From the NCBI RefSeq assembly GCF_022601675.1, contig NZ_JAKVIL010000011.1, positions 117,924 to 181,923 of the forward strand: a DNA stretch of 64,000 bases. Direction: 5' to 3'. The notes under the pieces were generated by a model. It saw only the letters and a list, made by a program, of their open reading frames with translations, made no database searches and was not told the origin of the DNA. Source of the stretch: Ancylobacter gelatini. Lineage in GTDB: Bacteria > Pseudomonadota > Alphaproteobacteria > Rhizobiales > Xanthobacteraceae. Below, in pieces: positions 45,541 to 54,957 of the stretch; the first letter of the stretch is position 1, and every line of letters begins with the position of its first letter. A program made the translations under genes and the position numbers.

Positions 45541-46026
45541 ATGGCCGATCTCGTTATCATTGCCTATGAATCCGAAGCAAAGGCCGAAGCGGCCCGGCAG
45601 GAGCTGCTGAAGCTCCAGAAGGAATATCTGATCGAGCTCGGCGATGCCGTCATCGCGGTTCGCGAGGAGGACGGCACGATCAAGCTGCACCAGATGGTCA
45701 ATACGACGCTCGCCGGCGCCGCCTCGGGCGGGCTGTGGGGCGGGCTCGTCGGCCTTTTGTTCCTCAATCCGCTGCTCGGCATGGCAGTCGGCGCGGGCGC
45801 AGGCGCGCTTGCCGGCAAGTTCACCGATGTCGGCATCAACGACGATTTCATCAAGGATGCCAGCTCGGCGCTCGGCCCGAAGCAGGCGGCGCTGTGCGTG
45901 CTGGTCCGCAAGGTCACGGCCGACAAGGTGGTCGCCGACATGGCGCAGTTCGGCGGCACCGTGCTGCAGACCAACCTGACCAATGAGCAGGAAGAGAAGC
46001 TGCAGGCGGCGCTGCGCGGCGCCTGA
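45541..46026 (+). CDS. DUF1269 domain-containing membrane protein
   Basis: A 161-residue protein of the DUF1269 family. A soluble N-terminal part (MADLVIIAYESEAKAEAARQELLKLQKEY) is followed by a glycine-zipper membrane segment ([30 protein letters not shown], about 62-95) and a C-terminal VRKVTADKVVADMAQFGGTVLQTNLT. Function is unknown. It is divergent from soxB and sits alone. Confidence 0.88.
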   Translation: MADLVIIAYESEAKAEAARQELLKLQKEYLIELGDAVIAVREEDGTIKLHQMVNTTLAGAASGGLWGGLVGLLFLNPLLGMAVGAGAGALAGKFTDVGINDDFIKDASSALGPKQAALCVLVRKVTADKVVADMAQFGGTVLQTNLTNEQEEKLQAALRGA

Positions 46027-46189
46027 GGCGCGGCAATCGTGCCGGGATGGGCTCGCCGCCTGTCCCGGCACTTCACGACCCGGCACTTCACGAAATGCTT
46101 ATCGCGCGTGTTGCGCGCGCGGCCGACCTCTCCTTGCGGAAGCCACACTCCGCCCCTAATTCCCGACCCATCGCACAACGGGAAGCACC

Positions 46190-47038
46190 ATGTTCAACAC
46201 CCAGAATTTCGACGCCAAGCGCTTGCTGGACCAGTTTCTCGGCGCCCCCGCCGCCGGCAATCTGCCGGCCCAGACCGGCGGGCAGCCGCAAGGCTCATCC
46301 GCGCCGGGCGGGCTGGACGGTCTGCTGGGCGGTTTGACCGGCATGCTCGGCGGTGGTGCTCCGTCCGCCGGTCCGGCTCAGGGTGGCGGCGATCTCGTCG
46401 GCCGGGCCAAGGACTATCTGTCGAACAATGGCGGCTCGCTCGCTGGCGGCGCCGCGGCCGGCGCTCTGGTCTCGCTGGTGATGGGCAACAAGAAGCTGCG
46501 CAAGGTGGGCGGCAATGTCGCCGCGCTTGGCGGCCTCGCGCTAGTCGGCACGCTGGCCTACAAGGCCTATCAGAACTACCAGAACGGGCAGGCGCCGGCC
46601 AAGGCCGCCACGCCAGCGCCGACCGCGGCGCAGCTGCCCCCGCCGGATTCGCCGTTCAGCCCGGTTCAAGCCGCGCGCACCCAGCTCCCGGTCACCCTGC
46701 TGCGCACCATGATCGCGGCGTCTCTGGCCGACGGTCATATCGACGACCATGAGCGCATCGCGATCTCCGCCAAGTTGAACGAGGGCGGCTCGCGGCTCGA
46801 CGAGGCCGAGCAGTTCCTGACCCATGAACTCGCCAATCCGGCGAGCGTGGAGACCATCGCCCGCGACGTGTCGAGCGAGGAGGAGGCGGCCGAGGTTTAT
46901 CTCTCCGCGCTGCTCGCCATCGACCCGGACAACAGCGCCGAGCGCGCCTTCCTCGCCCGGCTGGCCATGGCGCTCAAGCTCGACCCCAACCTGACGCCGC
47001 ATCTGGAAGCGGCCGCGCGCGCGGCCCGTCAGGGCTGA
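46190..47038 (+). CDS. TerB-family (DUF533/YebE-like) protein
   Basis: A 282-residue protein. The N-terminus has Gly/Ala-rich low complexity (residues 20-70), then a hydrophobic stretch (SLAGGAAAGALVSLVMGNKKLRKVGGNVAALGGLALVGTLAYKAYQNYQNG) and a C-terminal all-helical TerB-like domain (LLRTMIAASLADGHIDDHERIAI...). The DGHIDDHE segment is the acidic loop of TerB. A role in envelope or metal stress is possible but not shown. Confidence 0.85.
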   Translation: MFNTQNFDAKRLLDQFLGAPAAGNLPAQTGGQPQGSSAPGGLDGLLGGLTGMLGGGAPSAGPAQGGGDLVGRAKDYLSNNGGSLAGGAAAGALVSLVMGNKKLRKVGGNVAALGGLALVGTLAYKAYQNYQNGQAPAKAATPAPTAAQLPPPDSPFSPVQAARTQLPVTLLRTMIAASLADGHIDDHERIAISAKLNEGGSRLDEAEQFLTHELANPASVETIARDVSSEEEAAEVYLSALLAIDPDNSAERAFLARLAMALKLDPNLTPHLEAAARAARQG

Positions 47039-47125
47039 GCGCGACCCCGCCGGCAGGACGACAGCCGGGGCGCCGGGTGCGCCCCCTTCCCGTCGCGTAA
47101 GCGCGATCGTGGTTAAGCGTTAAGG

Positions 47126-47140
47126 TTAAGCGCTCCTTAA
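47126..47140 (+). promoter_or_regulatory. Perfect CtrA box in a cluster of TTAA half-sites
   Basis: TTAA-GCGCTCC-TTAA is a full CtrA consensus match, 71 bp before the outer-membrane protein gene. Two more TTAA half-sites (47113 and 47120) lie just upstream, giving four in 28 bp. Confidence 0.55.
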
Positions 47141-47210
47141 ATAATCGCTGCGAGAGTGTCGCCTCATCGACGGTCGCCGGGCGTGTTCCGGCCATCCAAG
47201 AGGATCGGGC

Positions 47211-47906
47211 ATGTCGCGTTGCGTTGCGTTCTCCACCATTCCGGGTCTGGCGGCTCTGGCCGCCGGCTGGCTTGCCGTGGCGGCGCCGGCAGGGGCGGCC
47301 GATCTCGGCGGCGTTGACCTCGACGCCTCCGACCTGCTCGCCAAGGCGCCGCAGATCGAGGACACCAGCGGCTGGTACCTGCGCGGCGATATCGGCTACG
47401 TGGTCAATGAGCGCCCGGACTGGGCGTTCTTCGATTTCGGCGCGGGCGCTGAGATCGCGGATGCCTGGCTGCTCGGCCTCGGCCTCGGCGTGCGCGCCAA
47501 TGACTGGCTGCGCTTCGACGTTACCGCCGACTACCGCACGAAGGCCGATTACACGGCCGGCGCCTTCTCCGCGGAATATGAGGCGGCGACGCTGCTGGGC
47601 AACGTCTATGTCGATCTCGGCACCTGGCACGGCCTCACGCCCTATGTCGGCGCGGGTGCGGGCGCCGGCTATGTTTCGGTTTCCGATATCGATGTCCTCG
47701 GCGCGGATATCGGCTCGGCCAGCGGCTGGGGCTTTGCCTGGGCGGTGATGGCGGGCGTGGCTGTCGAGCTGTCGCCGAACTGGCAACTGGATATCGGCTA
47801 CCGTTATCTCAGCCTCGACGGCGTGAATATCGGCGGCGCCGGCGTGCCGGAATTCGATCAGGACGCCCACGAAATCCGGATCGGCGCGCGCTACCTGATC
47901 GACTGA
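47211..47906 (+). CDS. Outer-membrane beta-barrel protein (porin/OmpA-like family)
   Basis: A 231-residue exported protein with signal peptide (to about AAPAGAA) and alternating hydrophobic strands typical of small Omp25/Opacity-type barrels: GWYLRGDIGYVVNE, AWLLGLGLGVRANDWLRFDVTADYRT, LLGNVYVDLGTWHGLTPYVGAGAGAGYV, ELSPNWQLDIGYRYLSLDGV and the C-terminal HEIRIGARYLID. It is likely a surface barrel of unknown role, probably under CtrA control. Confidence 0.85.
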   Translation: MSRCVAFSTIPGLAALAAGWLAVAAPAGAADLGGVDLDASDLLAKAPQIEDTSGWYLRGDIGYVVNERPDWAFFDFGAGAEIADAWLLGLGLGVRANDWLRFDVTADYRTKADYTAGAFSAEYEAATLLGNVYVDLGTWHGLTPYVGAGAGAGYVSVSDIDVLGADIGSASGWGFAWAVMAGVAVELSPNWQLDIGYRYLSLDGVNIGGAGVPEFDQDAHEIRIGARYLID

Positions 47907-47966
47907 GCGCTGCGACCATACGTGCACTCCGGCATGTGCTACAGCGGGCACGACACGGAGGCGGCC

Positions 47967-48218
47967 ATGGCGATCGAGACCATCTATATCGTGCAGAGCT
48001 TCAAGGCCGGCATGCGCGGCGCGCTGCGGGCCGACCAGCCGACCCGCGCGCGCACCGGCGAGATGGCGATCCGCACCGCGGAGCGCCTCGCGGCGAACAA
48101 GGCGGGCGTGGTGGCCTTCGCCATGACCGGCGATGCCGAGTCGGGCGATTATGACGAGGAGCCGGTCATCCTGTTCCGAGCCGGCCGGCTGCCCGCGCAG
48201 TTCGGCGACGGCGACTGA
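47967..48218 (+). CDS. Conserved hypothetical protein, 83 residues
   Basis: A small soluble protein ([69 protein letters not shown]...). GGAGGC lies upstream of ATG 47967. The pattern is compatible with a small conserved alphaproteobacterial protein, but I do not recognise a named family. It lies between the outer-membrane protein gene and serC. Confidence 0.65.
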   Translation: MAIETIYIVQSFKAGMRGALRADQPTRARTGEMAIRTAERLAANKAGVVAFAMTGDAESGDYDEEPVILFRAGRLPAQFGDGD

Positions 48219-48239
48219 GCCGCGCTCTCTCCCCCTCTT

Positions 48240-48312
48240 GCGCTTTTTCCGGACCGGGAGTATTCCCCGGCCCGGGCTACCCCTCCCCACCGAGGGGCTC
48301 CCATCTGGAAGG
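48240..48312 (+). ncRNA. Candidate serC leader RNA
   Basis: The leader before serC can fold into at least two hairpins, one around CCGG/CCGG (48249-48275) and one with stem CCCCTC/GAGGGG (48280-48297) ending beside the GGAAGG ribosome binding site (48307-48312). GGGAG at 48256-48260 can also pair with CTCCC at 48298-48302. A conserved serC motif is known from alphaproteobacterial serC leaders; I cannot align to it here. Confidence 0.35.
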
Positions 48313-48321
48313 ATGGCTATC

Positions 48322-49497
<1,176 letters not shown>

Positions 49498-49684
49498 CGT
49501 CCTTTTCGTCCCGCTCCCCCCGCCGCTGACGCGAGGGGACGGCGAAGGGACGATGCGCACGCCCTGCCTGCGGACGGCCTCCTCCCGGCCTTTCCGCCGG
49601 CGGCGCTACCGGCGCACCGCCCGACGAACGCTTCGTCGTCCCCTCCCGCCAGCGGCGGGATAGAACCCCCTATTCTCGAACAGG

Positions 49685-51280
49685 ATGAAGCCGATGGCTC
49701 CCCGCGTTCTGATTTCCGACGCCCTTTCCCCCGCCGCCGTGCAGATCTTCAAGGATCGCGGCATCGAGGTGGATTTCCAGCCGAACCTCGGCAAGGACAA
49801 GGACAAGCTGGCCGAGATCATCGGCGATTATGACGGCCTCGCCATCCGCTCGGCGACCAAGGTCACGCCGAAGATCCTCGCCAACGCCACCCGCCTCAAG
49901 GTGGTGGGCCGCGCCGGCATCGGCGTCGACAATGTCGACATCCCGGCCGCCACCGCCAAGGGCGTGATCGTGATGAACACGCCGTTCGGCAACTCCATCA
50001 CCACCGCCGAGCACGCCATCGCCATGATGTTCGCGCTGGCCCGCGAAATCCCCGCCGCCGATGCCTCGACCCAGGCCGGCAAGTGGGAGAAGAACCGCTT
50101 CATGGGCGTCGAGCTCACCGCCAAGACGCTCGGCGTCATCGGCTGCGGCAATATCGGCTCGATCGTCGCCGACCGTGCCCTCGGCCTGAAGATGAAGGTG
50201 GTGGCGTTCGATCCGTTCCTCTCGCCGGAGCGCGCGCTCGATATCGGCGTCGAGAAGGTCGAGCTGGACGAACTGCTGGCCCGCGCGGACGTCATCACTC
50301 TGCACACGCCGCTGACCGACAAGACCCGCAACGTGCTCTCGGCCGAGGCGCTGGCGAAGACGAAGAAGGGCGTGCGCATCGTCAATTGCGCGCGCGGCGG
50401 CCTCGTCGACGAGGCGGCGCTGGCGGAAGCGATCAAGAGCGGCCATGTCGCGGGCGCGGCCTTCGACGTGTTCGTCACCGAGCCGGCGACTGAGAACCCG
50501 CTGTTCGGCCTGCCTGGCGTGATCTGCACCCCGCATCTGGGCGCCTCCACCTCGGAAGCGCAGGAGAACGTCGCGCTTCAGGTCGCCGAACAGATGAGCG
50601 ACTATCTGCTGCGCGGGGCGATCTCCAACGCGGTGAACTTCCCCTCGATCACCGCCGAGGAAGCCCCCAAGCTCAAGCCCTTCATCGAGCTGGCGGAAAA
50701 GCTGGGCTCCTTCGCCGGCCAGCTCACCGATACCGATATCCAGACCGTACGCATCACCTATGAGGGCGCGGTGTCCGAGCTGAAGATCCGCGCGCTCACC
50801 TCGGCGGCGGTGGCCGGGCTGCTGCGTCCGGCGCTGGCCGACATCAATGTCGTGTCCGCGCCCTCCATCGCCAAGGAGCGCGGCATCGTGGTCGAGGAGG
50901 TCACCCGCGAGGTGGCCGGCGATTATGAGAGCCTCGTCACCCTGACCGTCGTCACCGAGAAGATGGAGCGCTCCATCTCCGGCACGGTGTTCGCCGATGG
51001 GCGCCCGCGCATCGTCGACATCAAGGGCATCAAGGTCGACGCCGAGTTCGCGCCCTCGATGATCTACGTCACCAATGAGGACAAGCCCGGCTTCGTCGGC
51101 CGCTTCGCCAGCCTGCTCGGCGATGCCGGTGTCAACATCGCGACCTTCGCGCTCGGCCGCGACCATCAGGGCGGCGACGCCATCGCGCTGGTCGAGGTCG
51201 ACGGCGCGCTCCCGGCCGAGGTGCTGGCCAAGGTGCAGCAGCTCCCCGCCGTGAAGCAGGCCAAGCCGCTGGCGTTCTGA
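49685..51280 (+). CDS. serA: D-3-phosphoglycerate dehydrogenase SerA
   Basis: A 531-residue long-form SerA: substrate and NAD domains (RAGIGVDNVDIPAATAKGV, GVIGCGNIGSIVADRALGLKMKVVAFDPF, NCARGGLVDEAALAEA, PHLGASTSEAQENVALQVAEQ), an allosteric substrate-binding domain and a C-terminal ACT domain (YVTNEDKPGFVGRFASLLGDAGVNIATFALGR) for serine feedback. ATG 49685 or 49694 could be the start. The 187-bp gap after serC has short inverted repeats but no clear terminator. Confidence 0.97.
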   Translation: MKPMAPRVLISDALSPAAVQIFKDRGIEVDFQPNLGKDKDKLAEIIGDYDGLAIRSATKVTPKILANATRLKVVGRAGIGVDNVDIPAATAKGVIVMNTPFGNSITTAEHAIAMMFALAREIPAADASTQAGKWEKNRFMGVELTAKTLGVIGCGNIGSIVADRALGLKMKVVAFDPFLSPERALDIGVEKVELDELLARADVITLHTPLTDKTRNVLSAEALAKTKKGVRIVNCARGGLVDEAALAEAIKSGHVAGAAFDVFVTEPATENPLFGLPGVICTPHLGASTSEAQENVALQVAEQMSDYLLRGAISNAVNFPSITAEEAPKLKPFIELAEKLGSFAGQLTDTDIQTVRITYEGAVSELKIRALTSAAVAGLLRPALADINVVSAPSIAKERGIVVEEVTREVAGDYESLVTLTVVTEKMERSISGTVFADGRPRIVDIKGIKVDAEFAPSMIYVTNEDKPGFVGRFASLLGDAGVNIATFALGRDHQGGDAIALVEVDGALPAEVLAKVQQLPAVKQAKPLAF

Positions 51281-51306
51281 GCCTCCCTCGCCGTTCCCGC
51301 GAAACG

Positions 51307-51336
51307 AAAACGGCCGGGGCATGCCCCGGCCGTTTT
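51307..51336. terminator. Bidirectional terminator between serA and eda
   Basis: A perfect 30-bp palindrome: arms AAAACGGCCGGGGCA and its exact complement, with A-run on one side and T-run on the other. It lies 27 bp after the serA stop and 20 bp after the eda stop on the other strand, so it can end both convergent transcripts. Confidence 0.93.
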
Positions 51337-51356
51337 GCGTCGGAGGGCGGCGCGTC

Positions 51357-52001
51357 CTACGGGAACGCGGCGCGGTGCAGCTTGGCGGCGGCCTTGGACA
51401 GTTCGACGATGCGGGCCCAGTCGCCGGTGTTGATCGCGTCATTGGGGCAGACCCAGGAGCCGCCGACCGCGAGGATATTGGTCTGCGACAGATACTTGCC
51501 GACATTGTCCGGCCCGATGCCGCCGGTCGGGCAGAAGCGCAGGTCCGGCAGCGGGCCGGCCAGCGACTTGATGAGGTTCGCCCCGCCGACCGCCTCGGCC
51601 GGGAACAGCTTGAGCACCGAGAAACCCATGGCGTGCAGCGTCATCGCCTCGGTGGCGGTGGCGCAGCCCGGCAGTACCGGCACCGGCGCCTCGGCGAAGG
51701 CTTCGGCCAGCGCCGGCGGGCAGCCGGGCGAGACCAGGAAGCGCGCACCGGCGGCGATCGACTTCTCGATCAGCTCCGGCCGGGTCACGGTGCCGGCGCC
51801 GACCACGGCGTCGGGCACCTCGGCGGCGATGGCAGCCATGGCCTCCAGCGCGACCGGGGTGCGCAGCGTCACCTCGATCAGCGGCAGGCCGCCCTCGACC
51901 AGCGCACGGGCGAGTTTGATGCCTGCCGCCACGCTCTGAATGGTGACGACCGGCACCACCGGCGCGCGGGCGAGAAGCAGGCTGGGATCAGGCAGCGACA
52001 T
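51357..52001 (-). CDS. eda: KDPG / KHG aldolase
   Basis: A 214-residue class I aldolase of the Entner-Doudoroff pathway. EVTLRTPVALEAM contains the catalytic Glu (about 43), the Schiff-base Lys is in GFSVLKLFPAEAVGG (about 132), and FCPTGGIGPDNVGKYL is the phosphate site. It stands alone here, without edd or zwf, and converges with serA. Confidence 0.95.
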   Translation of the reverse strand: MSLPDPSLLLARAPVVPVVTIQSVAAGIKLARALVEGGLPLIEVTLRTPVALEAMAAIAAEVPDAVVGAGTVTRPELIEKSIAAGARFLVSPGCPPALAEAFAEAPVPVLPGCATATEAMTLHAMGFSVLKLFPAEAVGGANLIKSLAGPLPDLRFCPTGGIGPDNVGKYLSQTNILAVGGSWVCPNDAINTGDWARIVELSKAAAKLHRAAFP

Positions 52002-52171
52002 GAACGGACTCCGGTAGGGGATACGGCGCCATCAAAAACGCGCCGGCCCCGTCTGTCGAGAGCCGGAGGGCGATTTATCCCGCAACTGCGAGATAATGTT
52101 CCACCGTGGCGTCGGCGGCATTAGCCTGTAACACTTGCCGCGTGCATCACCGCTTCGCTCGAGTCCGTGCC

Positions 52172-53089
52172 ATGTTTGATTACGATCAGCCCTATCCCCG
52201 CGACCTCATCGGCTATGGCCGCAACCCGCCGGACCCGAAATGGCCGGGCGGCGCGCGGATCGCGGTGCAGTTCGTGCTGAATTACGAGGAGGGCGGGGAG
52301 AACTGCGTTCTTCATGGCGACGCCGCCTCCGAAGCCTTCCTCTCCGAGATCATCGGCGCGCAGCCCTGGCCGGGCCAGCGCCACATGAACATGGAGTCGA
52401 TCTACGAATACGGCTCGCGCGCCGGCTTCTGGCGGCTGTGGCGCCTGTTCCAGCGGCGCGGCCTGCCGCTCACCGTCTATGGCGTCGCCACCGCGCTGGC
52501 CCGCAACCCGGACGTGGTCGCCGCCATGAAGGAAGCCGACTGGGAGATCGCCAGCCACGGCTATAAGTGGATCGACTACCGCAACCATTCCTATGCGGCG
52601 GAGAAGGCCGATTTCGACGCCGCGATCGCCCTGCACACCGATGTCGTCGGCGAGCGCCCGCTCGGCTGGTACACCGGGCGCACCTCCGAGCAGTCCCGCC
52701 GCATCACCATGGAGGAGGGCGGCTTCCTCTATGATTCGGACACCTATGCCGACGATCTGCCCTATTGGGTGAAGGGGCCGCACGGCCCGCACCTCACCAT
52801 TCCCTACACGCTCGATTCCAACGACATGCGCTTTGCCGCCGCGCAGGGCTTCAATTCCGGCGACCAGTTCTTCGCCTATCTGCGCGACAGTTTCGACGCG
52901 CTCTATGCCGAGGGGGCGGAGGCGCCGAAGATGCTGACCATCGGCCTGCATTGCCGTCTCGTCGGCCGCCCCGGGCGCATTGTCGGGCTGGAGCGTTTCA
53001 TCGACCACATCGCATCCCATGACCGGGTCTGGGTGCCACGGCGCATCGACATCGCCCGGCACTGGCACGCCCATCACAGGCCGGCATGA
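52172..53089 (+). CDS. puuE: Allantoinase PuuE (polysaccharide-deacetylase family)
   Basis: A 305-residue metal-independent allantoinase type. The family N-terminus RDLIGYGRNPPDPKWPGGARIAVQFVLNYEEGGENCVLHGD is diagnostic; ASHGYKWIDYRNH and GWYTGRTSEQSRRI follow. It hydrolyses allantoin in purine breakdown. ATG 52172 gives the family start. No other ureide gene is close, although an NCS2 permease lies at 14.9 kb. Confidence 0.92.
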   Translation: MFDYDQPYPRDLIGYGRNPPDPKWPGGARIAVQFVLNYEEGGENCVLHGDAASEAFLSEIIGAQPWPGQRHMNMESIYEYGSRAGFWRLWRLFQRRGLPLTVYGVATALARNPDVVAAMKEADWEIASHGYKWIDYRNHSYAAEKADFDAAIALHTDVVGERPLGWYTGRTSEQSRRITMEEGGFLYDSDTYADDLPYWVKGPHGPHLTIPYTLDSNDMRFAAAQGFNSGDQFFAYLRDSFDALYAEGAEAPKMLTIGLHCRLVGRPGRIVGLERFIDHIASHDRVWVPRRIDIARHWHAHHRPA

Positions 53090-53117
53090 GGGCCGGCCGC
53101 CCGCATCGGAGACTGCC

Positions 53118-53525
53118 ATGAACCGCGCGCATCGCCTGTCGTTCGCACGGCTGCTGGTGGCGGGGCTCGCGCTCGCCGCCCCGGCCTCCCGCGCCATCGC
53201 CGCGACCGATCCGGCCCCGACCCCCGCCGCCGGCTCCATCGTCATTCCGCTGCCGGAAGGGGTGGAGGCGCAGGAGATACGGGCGCGCTACGCCTGCGAC
53301 GACACGTCGGCGGCGGAGGTGGTCTATATCAATGCCGGCCCGGTCTCCCTGGCCACGCTCACCCGCAAGGGCGAGTTCGTCGTGCTCGCCAATGTGCTGT
53401 CCGGCTCCGGCGCGCGCTATGCCGGCGGGGTCTATGTCTGGTGGAGCAAGGGCCGCGAGGCCAGCCTCTACGACCTCACGCGCGGGGAGGATGCCGAGCC
53501 GGTCGCCACCTGCACGCAGGAATGA
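53118..53525 (+). CDS. MliC-family lysozyme inhibitor-like exported protein
   Basis: A 135-residue protein with signal peptide (LLVAGLALAAPASRAIAA). The mature domain fits the MliC/PliC pattern: ARYACDD, VVYINAGPVSLATL, VLANVLSGSGARYAGGVYVWWSKGREASLYDL, with a Cys pair (YACDD and VATCTQE) likely to form a disulfide. It lacks a lipobox, so it would be periplasmic rather than lipid-anchored. It inhibits c-type lysozyme in characterised relatives. It may be co-transcribed with puuE (28-bp gap). Confidence 0.75.
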   Translation: MNRAHRLSFARLLVAGLALAAPASRAIAATDPAPTPAAGSIVIPLPEGVEAQEIRARYACDDTSAAEVVYINAGPVSLATLTRKGEFVVLANVLSGSGARYAGGVYVWWSKGREASLYDLTRGEDAEPVATCTQE

Positions 53526-53535
53526 CGCCCGGGCA

Positions 53536-53982
53536 TCAGCTTTTTGGGTCCCGGCGGATGATGATATTGGGCAGGTGGCCCTGCAGCACATAGATCAGCA
53601 GCGCCGTCGACCAGCCGAACATCATGATGCCGCTGGCCGAGGCGAGGGGGCCGAGCAGGCGGGTCGAGGTCCCCTGCAGAACGTCGCCATAGCCGAGCGT
53701 CGTGTAGTTGACGAAGGCCGAGTAGAAGGCGTCCGACGGATTGTCGACCAGTTCCAGCCAGGTGTAGATCAGCGCCCACAGGCCGACCTCCAGCAGATGG
53801 GCGGTGAGCAGGACGTAGTTGGTGACCAGCAGGGCGATCACCAGCCGGATTCGCGGCCGGTTCCGCAGCCAGTTGCCGTAAGGATGGATCAGCGCCACGA
53901 GCAGCAGGGTGGCCGCGAGATGCACGAGCATGGTCACGACGTTGACCACAAGTCCGATCGTGAGTTGTTCGTTGATCATCAT
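53536..53982 (-). CDS. Two-helix ion channel family protein
   Basis: A 148-residue membrane protein. A GGGAGGAC ribosome binding site precedes ATG 53982. Hydrophobic segments lie at about residues 8-33, 43-68 and 115-135, with the filter-like NYTTLGYGDVLQ between the last two, close to the TVGYGD selectivity motif of potassium channels. It matches the ion-channel (Ion_trans_2) family. It is divergent from the GNAT gene and convergent with the MliC-like gene. Confidence 0.82.
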   Translation of the reverse strand: MMINEQLTIGLVVNVVTMLVHLAATLLLVALIHPYGNWLRNRPRIRLVIALLVTNYVLLTAHLLEVGLWALIYTWLELVDNPSDAFYSAFVNYTTLGYGDVLQGTSTRLLGPLASASGIMMFGWSTALLIYVLQGHLPNIIIRRDPKS

Positions 53983-54013
53983 GTCCTCCCGGCACGAATC
54001 AGTGGAGCCTGCC

Positions 54014-54856
54014 ATGAGCGATACCGTGCATATCCGACCTCTCGCACCGTCTGAAATCCCGCTCGCGGTGGAATGGGCGGCGGCGGAGGGCTGGAATCCG
54101 GGCCTCGCCGACGCCGCGTGCTTCGCCACCGTCGACCCGCACGGCTTCTGGTGCGCGGAGGTGGACGGCGCCCCGGCGGCGGTGATCTCCGTGGTGAACT
54201 ACGATGCGAGCTTCGCCTTTCTCGGATTCTACATCGTCAAGCCGGAACAGCGCGGGCGCGGCATCGGCTTCCGGTTGTGGCAGGCCGGGCTGGCCCATGC
54301 CGGGCCGCGCACCATCGGGCTCGACGGGGTGGTGGCGCAGCAGGCCAATTACGCCAGACAGGGATTTGAACTCGCCTGGCGCAACATCCGCTTTGCCGGG
54401 CGGGTGCAGGGCGGGGAGGGCGGTGGCGCCTGCGTCGACCTTGCCGACGTGCCCTTTGCCCGGATCGAGGCGAGCGACGCGCGGGTGTTCCCGGCGGCCC
54501 GCCGCGCCTTCCTCGAAAGCTGGATCGGCACACCGGGCCATGTCGGCCGGGCATTGCTGCGCGATGGCGAACTCGCCGGCTGGGGCGTGGTGCGCCCGGC
54601 GCGCGAGGGCTGGAAGGTTGCGCCGCTGGTGGCGCGCGACGAGGCGGCGGCGCAGGAGGTGTTTTCCGCCCTGTGCGCGCAGGTTGGCGATGCGCCGGTG
54701 AGCCTCGACATCGCCGAGCCGAACCGGGCCGCAGAGGCGCTGGCCCGCCGCGTCGGCCTCTCCCCGTTATTCGAGACCGCGCGCATGTATCGCGGGCCGG
54801 CGCCGGTGCTGGCGCTGGACGAGATTTACGGCGTCACGAGCTTCGAGCTGGGCTGA
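54014..54856 (+). CDS. GNAT family N-acetyltransferase with extra C-terminal domain
   Basis: A 280-residue protein. The N-terminal GNAT domain has the acetyl-CoA loop KPEQRGRGIGFRLWQAGL (about residues 74-91). A second domain (about 140-280; LRDGELAGWGVVRPAREGWKVAPLVARDEAAAQEVF) resembles the YitH-type partner domain. The substrate is unknown. It is divergent from the ion channel gene by 31 bp, so the promoters overlap. Confidence 0.82.
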   Translation: MSDTVHIRPLAPSEIPLAVEWAAAEGWNPGLADAACFATVDPHGFWCAEVDGAPAAVISVVNYDASFAFLGFYIVKPEQRGRGIGFRLWQAGLAHAGPRTIGLDGVVAQQANYARQGFELAWRNIRFAGRVQGGEGGGACVDLADVPFARIEASDARVFPAARRAFLESWIGTPGHVGRALLRDGELAGWGVVRPAREGWKVAPLVARDEAAAQEVFSALCAQVGDAPVSLDIAEPNRAAEALARRVGLSPLFETARMYRGPAPVLALDEIYGVTSFELG

Positions 54857-54857
54857 A

Positions 54858-54957
54858 GCATTTTCGAGCGAAGTGGATGCCGGTTCGCGTCAGGAAAATG
54901 CGCAAACTCAAAAATCGAGAGCATGCGCGGTGAAAACCACTTCACCGCACATGCTCT
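54858..54957. repeat. Intergenic repeat with strong hairpin between GNAT and EamA genes
   Basis: Two nested symmetric parts. GCATTTTC (54858-54865) pairs with GAAAATGC (54894-54901), and a 15-bp stem with one mismatch runs from 54918 to 54957 with an 8-base loop (AGAGCATG-GCGGTGA arms). It resembles the TAGAGCATTTTC-type intergenic repeats common in Rhizobiales. Its edge supplies the stop codon of the convergent EamA gene, and it probably terminates both transcripts. Confidence 0.7.
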
